Below the pieces are notes generated by a model. It saw only the letters and a program-made list of their open reading frames with translations. It had not been told where the DNA came from and did no database searches. From positions 806,001-870,000 of the forward strand of contig NZ_CP024634.1 in assembly GCF_003711265.1 (NCBI RefSeq): a DNA stretch of 64,000 nucleotides. The letters run 5' to 3'. Below are positions 53,827-63,744 of the stretch, piece after piece. The stretch is from Bathymodiolus thermophilus thioautotrophic gill symbiont (GTDB lineage Bacteria > Pseudomonadota > Gammaproteobacteria > PS1 > Pseudothioglobaceae). How positions within the stretch are numbered: position 1 is the stretch's first letter; each line of letters begins with the position of its first letter. Both the position numbers and the translations under genes were made by a program.

Positions 53827-53855
53827 AAGGGTCGCTATTTTAGCGGCTCTTTTTT
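53827..53855 (+). terminator. Rho-independent terminator after the CTERM gene
   Basis: AGGGTCGCT-ATTTT-AGCGGCTCT (two G-U pairs) followed by TTTTTT. Confidence 0.85.
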
Positions 53856-53963
53856 TGTTTGGATGGAATGGACGCTAGATTGTTTATTCATAAGCGTAGT
53901 AAGGCTTGGCTGTATAAAAGGAATGTGGTTGCCCCATTAGGTAAAGTGGTTTTTAACATGCTC

Positions 53964-54629
53964 TTATTCTAAACTTATTCTTAAAGACAATGCACTAACA
54001 AAGGGTGCAAGCATTAAACTTACGGTTAAAATTGTGGCTAAGAAATACAACTGAGCGTCAATTTCTAACCCTGCCTGTGCTTGAGAAACAGCAGAGGAGG
54101 CAAAAATTAGAATAGGGATATAAAGAGGTAATATCAACAACGACAACAACATACCTGAGTTTTTAATACTAACAATTAGCGATGCACCAATTGCACCAAT
54201 CAGGCTTAAACTCGGCGTGGCAAGTAGCAGGGTCAGCATCAACACCTTGATACTTTCATCATCTAGAAATAAAAACACCCCAAGTAATGGCGACAACAAG
54301 ATAATTGGCACGCCTGTTAGCAGCCAATGTGCCACAATTTTAGACAAAATCAACAAGGGCAATGAGTGATGAGAGATAAGCATTTGCTCCAAAACGCCAT
54401 TGTCAAAATCATGATGAAATAACGAATTTAAAGACAGCAAAACAGCCAACATACTTGCCACCCAAATAATGCCTGCAGCGATTTGCGATAGCGTTGATGC
54501 CTCTGGACTGATGGCAAGGGGAAATAGCGATATGGAAATGATAAAAAACAGCAAGGGATTGAGTATGCTGGACAGATTGCGAATGGCAGAATGTAAATCA
54601 CGCATTAGCGTTTGTAAGTAAATGTTCAT
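53964..54629 (-). CDS. ccmB: Heme exporter protein CcmB
   Basis: 221 aa from ATG 54629 (MNIYLQTLMRDLHSAIRN), which overlaps the ccmA stop; the frame is open to 54704 inside ccmA. Six hydrophobic helices, with the family region HHDFDNGVLEQMLISHHSLPLL. Membrane part of the CcmAB ABC module used in cytochrome c maturation. ccmC-H are not nearby. Confidence 0.93.
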   Translation of the reverse strand: MNIYLQTLMRDLHSAIRNLSSILNPLLFFIISISLFPLAISPEASTLSQIAAGIIWVASMLAVLLSLNSLFHHDFDNGVLEQMLISHHSLPLLILSKIVAHWLLTGVPIILLSPLLGVFLFLDDESIKVLMLTLLLATPSLSLIGAIGASLIVSIKNSGMLLSLLILPLYIPILIFASSAVSQAQAGLEIDAQLYFLATILTVSLMLAPFVSALSLRISLE

Positions 54630-55222
54630 AATGCTAACACCTTTTGATTTTTTAAAGCAGAATCTTGGTGGGTGGTAAATAAGCACGCCCCCCCTTGTTT
54701 GCAATGTTGCTCAATGTGCTGTTCAACCATTTTTACCCCTTGTGGATCAAGGGCAGTAAAAGGTTCATCCAATAGCCAAATTTTTGCTTTAGAAAGTATC
54801 AAACTTGCCAAAGCCACACGGCGTTTTTGCCCTGCTGAGAGTTTGGCACAATATTCGTTTTCATAACCTTCTAATCCCACCTGTTTGAGTGCATCAAGTA
54901 ACAATGGCTGTCCAACCGATTGGTTAAGTGCCGTTAAAAATTTAAGGTTTTCAAGACAAGTAAGCTCAACACTTAAAGCAGATAAATGCCCCAAATAAAA
55001 AATTTCCGCCTGATAGCCTTCTGATTTAACCGCATCATTGTCCAAGAAAATCGTGCCTTGCTCTTGCACACTAAGCCCAGCAAGAATCTTCAAAAGCGAA
55101 GTTTTACCACTACCATTAGTGCCAGTAATGCGTAAAATACCCCCCAAGTCCACCGTAAAAGAAAGTTGGCTAAATAACAGGTTGTAGCCTTTTTGACAAC
55201 TAAGATTATTTATTTTTAACAT
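54626..55222 (-). CDS. ccmA: Cytochrome c biogenesis ATP-binding protein CcmA
   Basis: 198 aa ABC ATPase. Walker A GTNGSGKTSLLKIL, signature LSAGQKRRVALASLIL, Walker B IWLLDEPFTALD. It drives release of heme-bound CcmE. It is coupled to ccmB by an ATGA overlap and diverges from sppA. Confidence 0.95.
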   Translation of the reverse strand: MLKINNLSCQKGYNLLFSQLSFTVDLGGILRITGTNGSGKTSLLKILAGLSVQEQGTIFLDNDAVKSEGYQAEIFYLGHLSALSVELTCLENLKFLTALNQSVGQPLLLDALKQVGLEGYENEYCAKLSAGQKRRVALASLILSKAKIWLLDEPFTALDPQGVKMVEQHIEQHCKQGGACLFTTHQDSALKNQKVLAL

Positions 55223-55237
55223 AACTGAGAATTATAT

Positions 55238-56185
55238 ATGAAACGCACCTCCGATGAACAACTAGCTGATATCGCCCAAGAATTTGTCCGCCAAAATAGA
55301 TCTAAACGCCGTTGGCGCATTGCTTTTAGTTTGTTATTTATTGGTTATTTTTCCTCCATTTTTTATATGGGCATCAATGACAGTGGCGCATTAGAAGGGA
55401 TGCTTAAAAAAGAAACACCTTTTGTTGCCGAAGTGGTACTAAGTGGCGTAATCCAAAGCTCAGGCGACATTGATGCGAACGAGGTTATTGAATTATTAGG
55501 CAGTGCTTTTGAATCAAAAAATGCCAAAGCCGTTATTTTAAGAATTAATTCCCCCGGCGGCTCACCCGTGCAATCCAGTAGAATTTACAAAGCCATCGTG
55601 CGTTTTAAAAAGAAATTTAATAAAAAAATCTATGTTGTTGTTGAAGACATTTGCGCCTCAGGTTGTTATTACATCGCCTCCGCTGCTGATGAAATATATG
55701 CTGACGAATCTTCAATTGTGGGCAGTATCGGCGTGGTTATGTCTGGTTTTGGTGCCGTTGATGCCATTGAGAAATTAGGCATCCAAAGAAGACTTTATAC
55801 CGCAGGAAAATACAAAGGTTTACTTGACCCCTTCTCCCCAGAAAATGAAAAAACGATAGCACACATCCAAAACAACATCCTAAACAAATCACATCAAAAT
55901 TTTATTAACGCCGTCAAAGCCGGTAGAGGCAATAAACTTTCAAAACACAAAGATTTGTTTACAGGACTAATTTGGCTTGGAGAAGACGCCAAAAAATTGG
56001 GTCTAATAGACGGCATCGCAGACGCCAATCATATTGCCAAAAATATTGTCGGCGTCAATTCAAGAGTTTTATTTGAAACAAAAAAAACCTTATTAGAGCA
56101 ACTAACCGAAGCCAGTGCTAAAGGCATTGCACTGGTTGTTAATGAACAATTAACCAGTCAGCATTTTACGGGCTCCTTACAGTGA
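55238..56185 (+). CDS. sppA: Signal peptide peptidase SppA, short (S49) form
   Basis: 315 aa; one N-terminal helix (IAFSLLFIGYFSSIFYMGI). S49 catalytic region INSPGGSPVQSSRIYKAI, EDICASGCYYIASAADEIYA and SIVGSIGVVMSGFG, with the Ser nucleophile in the ASGCYY motif and a later Lys. Degrades cleaved signal peptides in the membrane. Short single-domain form, unlike the duplicated E. coli SppA. Confidence 0.93.
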   Translation: MKRTSDEQLADIAQEFVRQNRSKRRWRIAFSLLFIGYFSSIFYMGINDSGALEGMLKKETPFVAEVVLSGVIQSSGDIDANEVIELLGSAFESKNAKAVILRINSPGGSPVQSSRIYKAIVRFKKKFNKKIYVVVEDICASGCYYIASAADEIYADESSIVGSIGVVMSGFGAVDAIEKLGIQRRLYTAGKYKGLLDPFSPENEKTIAHIQNNILNKSHQNFINAVKAGRGNKLSKHKDLFTGLIWLGEDAKKLGLIDGIADANHIAKNIVGVNSRVLFETKKTLLEQLTEASAKGIALVVNEQLTSQHFTGSLQ

Positions 56186-56218
56186 TACCATTTTTAAAAA
56201 AATAAACCAAACAACCTG

Positions 56219-56370
56219 AAAACCTTTACATAAATATGAGTGATTAGAAACATTCAATATCTTGGCAAGAATTAAGGCTGAATTTACTCTTCTAGAGGGC
56301 TACCAGATATTACTGGAAAGATTGCCAAGTGGGTTTTGCTGATGGCTTATCTTTATGTAAAAGCCTTGCT
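56219..56370. mobile_element. MITE, diverged copy, next to a second-family fragment
   Basis: Ends AACCTTTACATAAATATGAG and CTTTATGTAAAAGCCTT; inner arms partly lost. Immediately before it lies a TACCATTTTTAAA...AATAAACCAAACAACCTG fragment (56188-56215) of the second repeat family. Confidence 0.7.
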
Positions 56371-56378
56371 ATAAAGCG

Positions 56379-57149
56379 TTACCAGATCTGGCGTATAAAT
56401 TGGTACCAAAGTTGATACCAAGGTTTGTTGTCTTCTTGAATTTGCTTTTCTTTTAATGCTTTTTCTTGAGCAAGTGCAATATTTTGGGCGATTTTGGCTT
56501 GGGTTGTTTTTAGTGCTTCTTCTTGCGCAAGACGATCGGCTTCTATTTGAGCCATTTTGATTTTTTCGGCTTTTTCTTTGGCAAGTTTTATGGCTGCCAC
56601 TCTGGCTTTTTCCTCTTCTGCTTGTGCTTTTTCTTGAGCCAGTTTTATTGCTAATGCTTCGGCTTTTTCTGCTTCTATTTTTTCTTGTGCGATGCGTTTG
56701 GCTGCTATTTTGGCAATTCTGGCTTGTTCTTTAGCGAGTGCTATGGTTGCCTTTTCATCGTTTATGCGGTTGCTTTCTGCGACCTTTTCTATAAAAGTTA
56801 ATGCGGGTAGGGAGCCAATGCCGTTGGTATCGATGTTGGTTAATTTTTCTTGTGCAAATGTTAGGATTAAGCGGTAATTAATAATTTTTCCTGAACCAAG
56901 GCTAGAATAGTTAATGTAATCCCATTGATTTTTGTGAAAGGGGTCGATAACGCTTGGATGGCCGATAATATCTTGCACTTGGTGCTTTGACATACCTGTT
57001 TTTAATCGATTAACATCGAAGCGGTTTAAGACCGAACCTTGGTGAATATCAGCCCTGTAGGGCGTTGGTAATAGGTTGGAAACATAGGTTGGAAATGTGC
57101 AAGCATTGATAAACAAAGATAAAAATGCGATTAAGAGTAATTTATTCAT
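56379..57149 (-). CDS. BamE-like lipoprotein with long charged coiled coil
   Basis: 256 aa. Lipobox INAC (Cys17) and a BamE/SmpA domain to ~115 (HQGSVLNRFDVNRLKTGMSK, VQDIIGHPSVIDPFHKNQWDY). About 125 residues of Ala/Lys/Glu/Gln coiled coil follow (IALAKEQARIAKIAAKRIAQ and similar), ending WYQLWYQFIRQIW. BamE belongs to the outer-membrane beta-barrel assembly complex; E. coli BamE lacks this TolA-like extension. Divergent from fur, the conserved bamE-fur arrangement. Confidence 0.85.
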   Translation of the reverse strand: MNKLLLIAFLSLFINACTFPTYVSNLLPTPYRADIHQGSVLNRFDVNRLKTGMSKHQVQDIIGHPSVIDPFHKNQWDYINYSSLGSGKIINYRLILTFAQEKLTNIDTNGIGSLPALTFIEKVAESNRINDEKATIALAKEQARIAKIAAKRIAQEKIEAEKAEALAIKLAQEKAQAEEEKARVAAIKLAKEKAEKIKMAQIEADRLAQEEALKTTQAKIAQNIALAQEKALKEKQIQEDNKPWYQLWYQFIRQIW

Positions 57150-57197
57150 TTATTGGTTAAAATAGTTAAGATAATTGAATAACTCATTTTACCCACA

Positions 57198-57605
57198 ATG
57201 GACGCGCAAGATTTAAAAAGTGCAGGACTTAAAGTTACCTTACCAAGACTTAAAATTTTAGAAATTTTAGAAACCAGTGAGAATCATCACATGAGCGCTG
57301 AGGATATTTACCGTGCGTTGATTATGCAAAATGCAGAAGTGGGGGTGGCAACTATTTATCGTGTTTTGACACAGTTTGAAGAGTCGGGTATGGTGAATAA
57401 ACTCAACTTTGACAATGGTCAAAGTGTTTTTGAATTGTCCAATGTAGAGCATCACGACCATTTGGTGTGTGTGAAATGTGGCAAAATTGATGAGTTTTCG
57501 GACGAGGTTATTGAGCAACATCAGCATGATGTGGCAAAAAAATATGGCTATCAACTCACTGACCACTGCCTCTATTTATACGGTCTTTGTCAAGACTGCC
57601 AGTGA
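57198..57605 (+). CDS. fur: Ferric uptake regulator Fur
   Basis: 135 aa. KSAGLKVTLPRLKILEILE and GVATIYRVLTQFEESGMV form the winged helix; HHDHLVCVKCGKIDEFSD and the C-terminal CLYLYGLCQDC provide metal sites. The sequence follows E. coli Fur throughout, so Fur is preferred over Zur even though znuB follows 12 bp later. Confidence 0.93.
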   Translation: MDAQDLKSAGLKVTLPRLKILEILETSENHHMSAEDIYRALIMQNAEVGVATIYRVLTQFEESGMVNKLNFDNGQSVFELSNVEHHDHLVCVKCGKIDEFSDEVIEQHQHDVAKKYGYQLTDHCLYLYGLCQDCQ

Positions 57606-57617
57606 TAGGATAAATTA

Positions 57618-58409
57618 GTGGAGGATTTTATTCTTAGAGCAATTTTAGCGGCCATTGGCATTTCAATTATTGCAGGCTCTCTCGGCTGTTTTGTTATTTG
57701 GAAGCGTATGAGTTATTTTTCAGAATCTATTTCACACTCTGCTTTATTGGGGGTGTCTTTGGGATTGGTAAGTGGCTTAGGTTTGCATTTTGGGCTGATT
57801 GTTGTTGGGGTAATATTTGCCATATTGATTGTTGTTTTGCAGCAAAGAAAGTTTTTATCTAACGATGCTATCCTTGGTATTTTTTCACATATTTCCTTGT
57901 CACTTGGTGTGGTAATTTTGGCATTGGTAGGCAGTGCAAATACCGATTATTTTGCATTGTTATTTGGTGATATTTTGTCTATTACAAATCAAGATATTGC
58001 TTGGATTTATGCCGTTCTTGTGTTGGTGGGTACGCTGCTTATTGTCTTTTGGCAACGGTTATTGTTGCTAACCTTAAATGAAGATTTAGGTGTGGCAAGT
58101 GGACTTAATAAATTAAGGTATCAATTGTTGTTTATGTTGATGATTGCACTTACGGTGTCGGTGTCGGTGCAAATTGTCGGGGTGTTGCTTATTACCTCGT
58201 TACTCATTATTCCGCCAGCAATTGCCAGGGTTTTCTCTCGTAGTCCAGTGCAAATGGTCTTGTTTTCTATGATTACTTCCGTTGTTGCTGTGGCGATTGG
58301 GTTGAGTGGTTCAATGCATTATGACATTGCAACAGGGCCGACGATTGTCATTGCACTGGGTGCTTTGTTTATTGCTTCGCAGTTGTTTCCAAGCAAGCGA
58401 TTAACTTAA
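57618..58409 (+). CDS. znuB: Zinc ABC transporter permease ZnuB
   Basis: 263 aa, GTG start 12 bp after fur. ABC-3 family with seven to eight helices; SYFSESISHSALLGVSLG near residue 32 is the family signature. Inner-membrane channel of ZnuABC; znuA and znuC are not adjacent. Manganese or iron transport by the same family cannot be excluded. Confidence 0.87.
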   Translation: MEDFILRAILAAIGISIIAGSLGCFVIWKRMSYFSESISHSALLGVSLGLVSGLGLHFGLIVVGVIFAILIVVLQQRKFLSNDAILGIFSHISLSLGVVILALVGSANTDYFALLFGDILSITNQDIAWIYAVLVLVGTLLIVFWQRLLLLTLNEDLGVASGLNKLRYQLLFMLMIALTVSVSVQIVGVLLITSLLIIPPAIARVFSRSPVQMVLFSMITSVVAVAIGLSGSMHYDIATGPTIVIALGALFIASQLFPSKRLT

Positions 58410-58410
58410 A

Positions 58411-58571
58411 GAGACCCTTGCATAAATATAAATAACCATCAAGAATCCACTCTTCACCCACTTAGTAATTTTTTAAACCCAGCCTTAGCCCTGCTAGGAC
58501 AAGGTTTAATAAAATTACTAAGTGGGCAAAAATTGAATTTTGCTAATCATCCATATTTATACAAAGGTCTC
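58411..58571. mobile_element. MITE behind znuB, with 5-bp target duplication
   Basis: 161 bp; flanked by TTAAA on both sides (58406-58410 and 58572-58576). Ends and inner arms intact. The remaining 58577-58678 is AT-rich with no feature. Confidence 0.92.
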
Positions 58572-58678
58572 TTAAAGAGACTCCAGTAAATATTAGTCCT
58601 ACCAGGATAAGTTTTATAAAAAATTACAATGGAATAAAATTTGTCTTTTGTTTAACACCTATATTTAATGCAGGGGAC

Positions 58679-59767
58679 TTATAAAGCGTCATTTAGTTCA
58701 CTGAGTTGATTGGTTTGTTGCTCAACAATTAACGGCTCAATGATGGACTCTAAATCGCCTTCCATAATCTCAGCAAGTTTGTATAGTGTTAAATTAATGC
58801 GGTGGTCGGTAATGCGACCTTGTGGGTAATTATAGGTGCGAATGCGTTGTGATCGGTCACCGCTGCCGACCAGTTCTTTGCGTGTTGAGGCTTGTTCTTT
58901 TTGTTGTCGTTGTTGTTGTGCATCTAAGATTCGTGAGGCCAATACGGACATTGCTTGCGCTTTGTTTTTATGTTGTGAGCGACCGTCTTGGCATTCAACC
59001 ACAGTACCTGTTGGGAGGTGGGTAACACGCACGGCAGAATCGGTTTTGTTAACATGCTGACCGCCTGCGCCACTGGCACGAAAAGTGTCAACACGCACAT
59101 CGCTCATATTAATGTCAACTTCTTCGATATTTTTAACTTCTGGCATAATGGCTACAGTGCAAGCGGAAGTGTGGACACGGCCTTGTGATTCGGTTTCTGG
59201 TACACGCTGGACACGGTGTGCGCCTGATTCAAATTTGAGTTTTGAATAAACATCTGTGCCACTAATGCGTGCGATGATTTCTTTAAAGCCACCGTGTTCG
59301 CCAGCGTTGGAACTCATGATTTCTATTTGCCATTTTTGTTTTTCAACATAACGAGTATACATTTTAAACAAATCACCTGAGAAGATAGATGCCTCATCGC
59401 CACCTGTACCAGCACGGACTTCAATAATAATGTTGCGTGCGTCATTTGGGTCTTTTGGCAGTAGTGATTTTTTTAGTTCTAAATCAAGTTGTTCCAAAGT
59501 TTCCTTGCCTTCGGCAATTTCTTCTTTTGCCATGGCGCGTATGTCGTCGTCATCTTCAAGTAGCATTGCTTTGGCGGCTTCAATATCTGCTTGTGTGCTT
59601 AAATATTGTTCAAATTGTTCGTTAATGGGGGTTAGTTGTGCGTGCTCAATGGACAATTCACGAAATTTGTTTTGATTGGCGCAGACTTCGGGGTCACTCA
59701 GCATTACCCCTATTTCTTCAAGGCGCATAGAAAGTTGTTCAAGTTTGGCATTAATAGAAGCATTCAT
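58679..59767 (-). CDS. prfA: Peptide chain release factor 1
   Basis: 362 aa. GGQ loop in [16 protein letters not shown], the GTGGDEA motif, and the PxT-type codon recognition region near [16 protein letters not shown]. Releases proteins at UAA and UAG. Overlaps the hemA stop by 4 bp, the conserved hemA-prfA pair. Confidence 0.97.
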   Translation of the reverse strand: MNASINAKLEQLSMRLEEIGVMLSDPEVCANQNKFRELSIEHAQLTPINEQFEQYLSTQADIEAAKAMLLEDDDDIRAMAKEEIAEGKETLEQLDLELKKSLLPKDPNDARNIIIEVRAGTGGDEASIFSGDLFKMYTRYVEKQKWQIEIMSSNAGEHGGFKEIIARISGTDVYSKLKFESGAHRVQRVPETESQGRVHTSACTVAIMPEVKNIEEVDINMSDVRVDTFRASGAGGQHVNKTDSAVRVTHLPTGTVVECQDGRSQHKNKAQAMSVLASRILDAQQQRQQKEQASTRKELVGSGDRSQRIRTYNYPQGRITDHRINLTLYKLAEIMEGDLESIIEPLIVEQQTNQLSELNDAL

Positions 59768-61017
59768 AATTTTTTATTTTTAGGTATACAGCCTTGGCAT
59801 TGGCTCAGTTGCTGTGCATCTGTTTGTTTGATGTTATTAAATGGCGCGTGTAGTAACTTATTGGTGAGTTGGTCAGCCAATTGTTGAATAACGGTTGCCG
59901 CATCGTTACCTTTTTTAAGCTGTTTGAGTGCCGACTCAACAGCCACGCCTTTCATTTTATAGGCATTTTCACGATAAGTTTGAATCACTTGCTCATTGGG
60001 CAGTTTTTTCAACCAATCTTTAAATTTTTTGTTTTGAATGACGACAATTTCTTCAGCCAATGCTTTTTCCTTTTGCCTGTTGTTAAGGTTGTTGTCTATC
60101 ACTTGTTGCAAGTCGTCAATGGTGTATAAAAATACATCGTCAAGTTGTGCAACTTCTGGCTCAATGTCTCTGGGAATAGCAATATCGAGCATAAATATTG
60201 GCTTGTGTTTGCGCAGTTTGAGTGCGCTTTCAATCAATCCTTTGCCGATGATTGGCACACTTGCAGCGGTGGAGGAGATAATAATATCAGCCTCGTGTAT
60301 AACGGATGAAAACTGCTTTAGGCTGATGGATTTTGCTTGATATAAATTGGCAATTTTTTTGGCATTCTCAATGGTGCGATTAGCGACAATCATTTTTTTA
60401 ACGCTTTTTTGATTCAAATGCTGGGCGCATAACTCAATCATCTCGCCTGCACCAATGAGCATTACCGTTTGTTCGGACAAATCGGCAAAAATTTTCTCAC
60501 TGAGTTTGACCGCACAATAAGCCACCGATACGGCTGATGAGCCTATTTCTGTATCGGTTCTTACTTTTTTGGCCGTTGAAAAAGCATGTTGAAAAAGTTT
60601 TTCTAATAATTTATTCAGCGTACCCACCTCTTTAGCAGCGTGATAAGCATCTTTAAGTTGCCCTAGAATTTGCGGCTCACCTAATACCAAAGAGTCCAAT
60701 CCTGTTGCCACATAACAAATATGTTGTAGCGCATCATCTTCTTCAAAATAAACCAAATAAGGGTTGATTTCTACTCTATCGATATTATGGACATTGGCAA
60801 GATAATTACTCAATGTTTTTTTGCCATTGTCACTGTCAATAATGGCATAAATTTCAGAACGATTACAGGTAGAGAGGATGGCACATGCTTCAATGCCTTT
60901 CACCTTGTTAAGTTGTGTTAATGCAGCGGGCAATCCATTGGGCGCAAATGCAACTTTTTCACGCACAGAAACGGGCGCAAGTTGATGATTAACACTTAAA
61001 ATTGCAATGCACGACAT
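59764..61017 (-). CDS. hemA: Glutamyl-tRNA reductase
   Basis: 417 aa. Catalytic Cys in [30 protein letters not shown]-binding [15 protein letters not shown], and a C-terminal dimerisation helix. First committed step of tetrapyrrole synthesis from glutamyl-tRNA. Divergent from lolB. Confidence 0.97.
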   Translation of the reverse strand: MSCIAILSVNHQLAPVSVREKVAFAPNGLPAALTQLNKVKGIEACAILSTCNRSEIYAIIDSDNGKKTLSNYLANVHNIDRVEINPYLVYFEEDDALQHICYVATGLDSLVLGEPQILGQLKDAYHAAKEVGTLNKLLEKLFQHAFSTAKKVRTDTEIGSSAVSVAYCAVKLSEKIFADLSEQTVMLIGAGEMIELCAQHLNQKSVKKMIVANRTIENAKKIANLYQAKSISLKQFSSVIHEADIIISSTAASVPIIGKGLIESALKLRKHKPIFMLDIAIPRDIEPEVAQLDDVFLYTIDDLQQVIDNNLNNRQKEKALAEEIVVIQNKKFKDWLKKLPNEQVIQTYRENAYKMKGVAVESALKQLKKGNDAATVIQQLADQLTNKLLHAPFNNIKQTDAQQLSQCQGCIPKNKKL

Positions 61018-61088
61018 TTGAAATGAGTAAAAAAATTAAACACCTGATTATACCCTAAGGGACTTGTTTGCCATTACAATACACCGCT

Positions 61089-61601
61089 ATGAAAATATCC
61101 GCATTATTATTGCTCGTCTCGTTTTTATCAGGGTGTTTGCTGACGCCAACACAACCCGAGCAAGTTGTTTATTCAAGCAGTATACCAAATGCATGGACAA
61201 TAATAGGGCGTATTAGTGTTACCAATAAGAGGGGAAGCGAAGCAGCAAATTTTAAACTTAATCACCAAAATGGCTACAACCAACTAACTTTAACAGGTGC
61301 GTTTGGATTTGGGCAAACAACAGTAAAACAAACTGCACAAGGCTTGTTGGTTGATGGTGAGCCTACTTATCAAACTTTGGAAGAGTGGATGGTGCTTGAA
61401 TTGGGCTGGTATTTTCCAATAAGTGCCTTGGCAAATATCGTTTTTAAGTATGACGATAACACAATAGAAGGCTGGCACATTAGCACAAAAAAACATCGGA
61501 TATTGAATGGCATTGGCTATCCAAAAATTATTCGTTTAAGCCATTCAAATAAACACCTGAAAATCAAACTTCTGCTACAAGAAGTTAATCGGTTAAAATG
61601 A
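61089..61601 (+). CDS. lolB: Outer-membrane lipoprotein insertion factor LolB
   Basis: 170 aa from ATG 61089 ([16 protein letters not shown]), the start that gives a proper lipobox [17 protein letters not shown] and [12 protein letters not shown] fit the LolB beta fold. Accepts lipoproteins from LolA. Position next to hemA is the conserved one, although ispE and prs do not follow. Confidence 0.88.
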   Translation: MKISALLLLVSFLSGCLLTPTQPEQVVYSSSIPNAWTIIGRISVTNKRGSEAANFKLNHQNGYNQLTLTGAFGFGQTTVKQTAQGLLVDGEPTYQTLEEWMVLELGWYFPISALANIVFKYDDNTIEGWHISTKKHRILNGIGYPKIIRLSHSNKHLKIKLLLQEVNRLK

Positions 61602-61608
61602 GACCATT

Positions 61609-62640
61609 ATGATAGAAGAAGATTCCTTAGTCAGCGGACAAATCCAAGAAAACGAAGAAGTTGTCATGACTTCAGTGCGCCCTGAGTTATTGTCTGAATA
61701 TATTGGGCAACGCGATGTCAAATCTCAAATGGCGTTATTTATTGAAGCGGCTAAGAAGCGGGGCGATGCATTGGATCATTGTTTGATTTATGGGCCACCC
61801 GGTTTGGGGAAAACGACATTGGCGAATGTGATTTCTAATCAAATGGGCGCAGGGTTGAAACAGAGTTCTGGCCCTGTATTAGAGCGCTCAGGGGATTTAG
61901 CGGCGATGTTGACCAAACTTGAGCCTTACGATGTGTTGTTTATTGATGAGATTCATCGTTTAAACCCTGTGGTGGAAGAGATTTTGTATCCTGCTTTGGA
62001 AGATTTTAAGTTGGATATTATGGTGGGAGAAGGTGTGGCAGCACATTCAGTGCAATTAGATTTGCCTCCATTTACTATGATTGGTGCGACTACGAGAGCG
62101 GGTATGCTGACTTCGCCACTGCGGGATAGATTCGGCATTGTGCAACGATTGCAGTTTTATGAAGTGCGGGATTTGCAGACGATTGTTAAGCGTTCTGCTG
62201 GTATTTTGGGTATTGAAATAGAAGATAAGGGTGCGTTGGAAATTGCCAAACGCTCTCGTGGCACGCCTAGAATTGCCAATCGCTTGTTGCGTCGAGTGCG
62301 TGATTTTGCAGATGTTAAGACCGATGGGTTTGTCCATCAACAGATTGCACGACAAGCATTGAGTGAGTTAAAAGTAGATGAATTAGGTTTGGAGCAATTA
62401 GACCGAGAATATTTGTCAATGATTACACAGAAATTTGGTGGTGGACCAGTAGGATTGGACACATTGTCAACGGCAATTGGAGAGGAACGAGGCACTTTAG
62501 AGGATATGGTGGAGCCGTATTTGATTCAGCAGGGTTTTATTATGCGTACGCCACGGGGGCGAAGTGCAACCCATTTAGCGTATGCACATTTGGGTTTGAA
62601 GAGTCCTGATTCAGTGGTAGATTTGTTTAATGGACAGTGA
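61609..62640 (+). CDS. ruvB: Holliday junction branch-migration ATPase RuvB
   Basis: 343 aa. [18 protein letters not shown], Walker [15 protein letters not shown], Walker [11 protein letters not shown], sensor [18 protein letters not shown] and a C-terminal winged helix ([15 protein letters not shown]). It works with RuvA/RuvC, which are not in the window. Precedes tolQ as in many relatives, with ybgC missing. Confidence 0.97.
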   Translation: MIEEDSLVSGQIQENEEVVMTSVRPELLSEYIGQRDVKSQMALFIEAAKKRGDALDHCLIYGPPGLGKTTLANVISNQMGAGLKQSSGPVLERSGDLAAMLTKLEPYDVLFIDEIHRLNPVVEEILYPALEDFKLDIMVGEGVAAHSVQLDLPPFTMIGATTRAGMLTSPLRDRFGIVQRLQFYEVRDLQTIVKRSAGILGIEIEDKGALEIAKRSRGTPRIANRLLRRVRDFADVKTDGFVHQQIARQALSELKVDELGLEQLDREYLSMITQKFGGGPVGLDTLSTAIGEERGTLEDMVEPYLIQQGFIMRTPRGRSATHLAYAHLGLKSPDSVVDLFNGQ

Positions 62641-62677
62641 GTAGAAGGTAAAATAATCATTTTTTGGAGAAAGATAA

Positions 62678-63325
62678 ATGGACGATAGTATTAGTATTTT
62701 GAGTTTAATCATTGAGGCTGACTTAGTGGTGCAGTCGGTAATGGGAGTTTTGGCAGTCATGAGTATTTATTCTTGGACGATTATTTTGTCGAAAAAGAAA
62801 ATTTTAATAGACACTAAGGACGATATTAAAAAATTTCTTAAGCATTTTTCAACCAACAAAACCCCAGATGAATTAAAGTCTCAATTGCCATATTCAGGTG
62901 CAATGGTAGGTATTTTTACCGCAGGCTATGGCGAATTTACCCGTTCAACCACAAGCAAAAATCAAGCAAATTCCGAGCGTGCTTATCGTCTAATGAACAC
63001 CACAGCAAATGATGAAATTGATCGTCTGGATAGCGGATTAAGCGTGTTAGCAATGATTGCTTCTTCTAGTCCTTATATTGGTTTATTCGGTACCGTGTGG
63101 GGCATTATGCATTCTTTTATTGGTTTGGCATCGGTTAAGCAGGCGAGTATTGCCGTGGTTGCACCGGGTATTGCCGAAGCGTTAATTGCTACTGCTTTTG
63201 GCTTATTTGCTGCTATTCCAGCGACTATTGCTTACAATCGTCTTATTTCTCAAGTCGGGGAAATTGACAATCAATACAGTGCTTTTATTGAAAAAATGTT
63301 TGTTGTATTCCAAAGACAAAAATGA
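62678..63325 (+). CDS. tolQ: Tol-Pal system proton channel subunit TolQ
   Basis: 215 aa, three membrane helices. IASSSPYIGLFGTVWGIMHSF and GIAEALIATAFGLFAAIPA are the MotA/TolQ/ExbB pore segments. Starts after GGAG. Forms the proton-driven stator with TolR that energises TolA at division sites. Confidence 0.95.
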   Translation: MDDSISILSLIIEADLVVQSVMGVLAVMSIYSWTIILSKKKILIDTKDDIKKFLKHFSTNKTPDELKSQLPYSGAMVGIFTAGYGEFTRSTTSKNQANSERAYRLMNTTANDEIDRLDSGLSVLAMIASSSPYIGLFGTVWGIMHSFIGLASVKQASIAVVAPGIAEALIATAFGLFAAIPATIAYNRLISQVGEIDNQYSAFIEKMFVVFQRQK

Positions 63326-63744
63326 TTACTTTGCCTAAACGCAGCCGTGCCAATGTTGATGCCAATATCAATATCGTGCCGTATATTGATGTGATGTTGG
63401 TGCTGTTGGTGATTTTTATGATGACCACGCCAATTATTGAGCAGGGGATTGAGGTTGATTTGGCTTTGATGGACGATGTTGATGTGTTGGAGTTAACCCA
63501 TATTGCACCAGTGATTATTTCCATGGATAAACATGGGGTATTGTATATTGGGGCATCAAAAATTCCTGCCACTCCAGAGCAGGTTGTTGCAGAAATTAAG
63601 GTGGAGATGGAATTAAATTCGAACTTAAAATTAAAGGTTTTAATTAGACCCGATAAGGGTGTTAAACTTGAGAAGTATGTTGAGTTGTTGAAATTTATTC
63701 AAAAAAATACGGATATTGAAAGCGTGGGAATGATTGGCAGATGA
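63322..63744 (+). CDS. tolR: Tol-Pal system protein TolR
   Basis: 140 aa, ATG overlapping the tolQ stop. One membrane helix starting NIVPYIDVMLVLLVIFMM with the essential Asp for proton passage, and a periplasmic domain. Ends with an ATGA overlap onto tolA. Confidence 0.95.
   Translation: MITLPKRSRANVDANINIVPYIDVMLVLLVIFMMTTPIIEQGIEVDLALMDDVDVLELTHIAPVIISMDKHGVLYIGASKIPATPEQVVAEIKVEMELNSNLKLKVLIRPDKGVKLEKYVELLKFIQKNTDIESVGMIGR

Noticed and set aside
57198-57605. Naming the regulator Zur because znuB follows
   Set aside because: The sequence follows E. coli Fur closely and sits at the conserved bamE-fur position.
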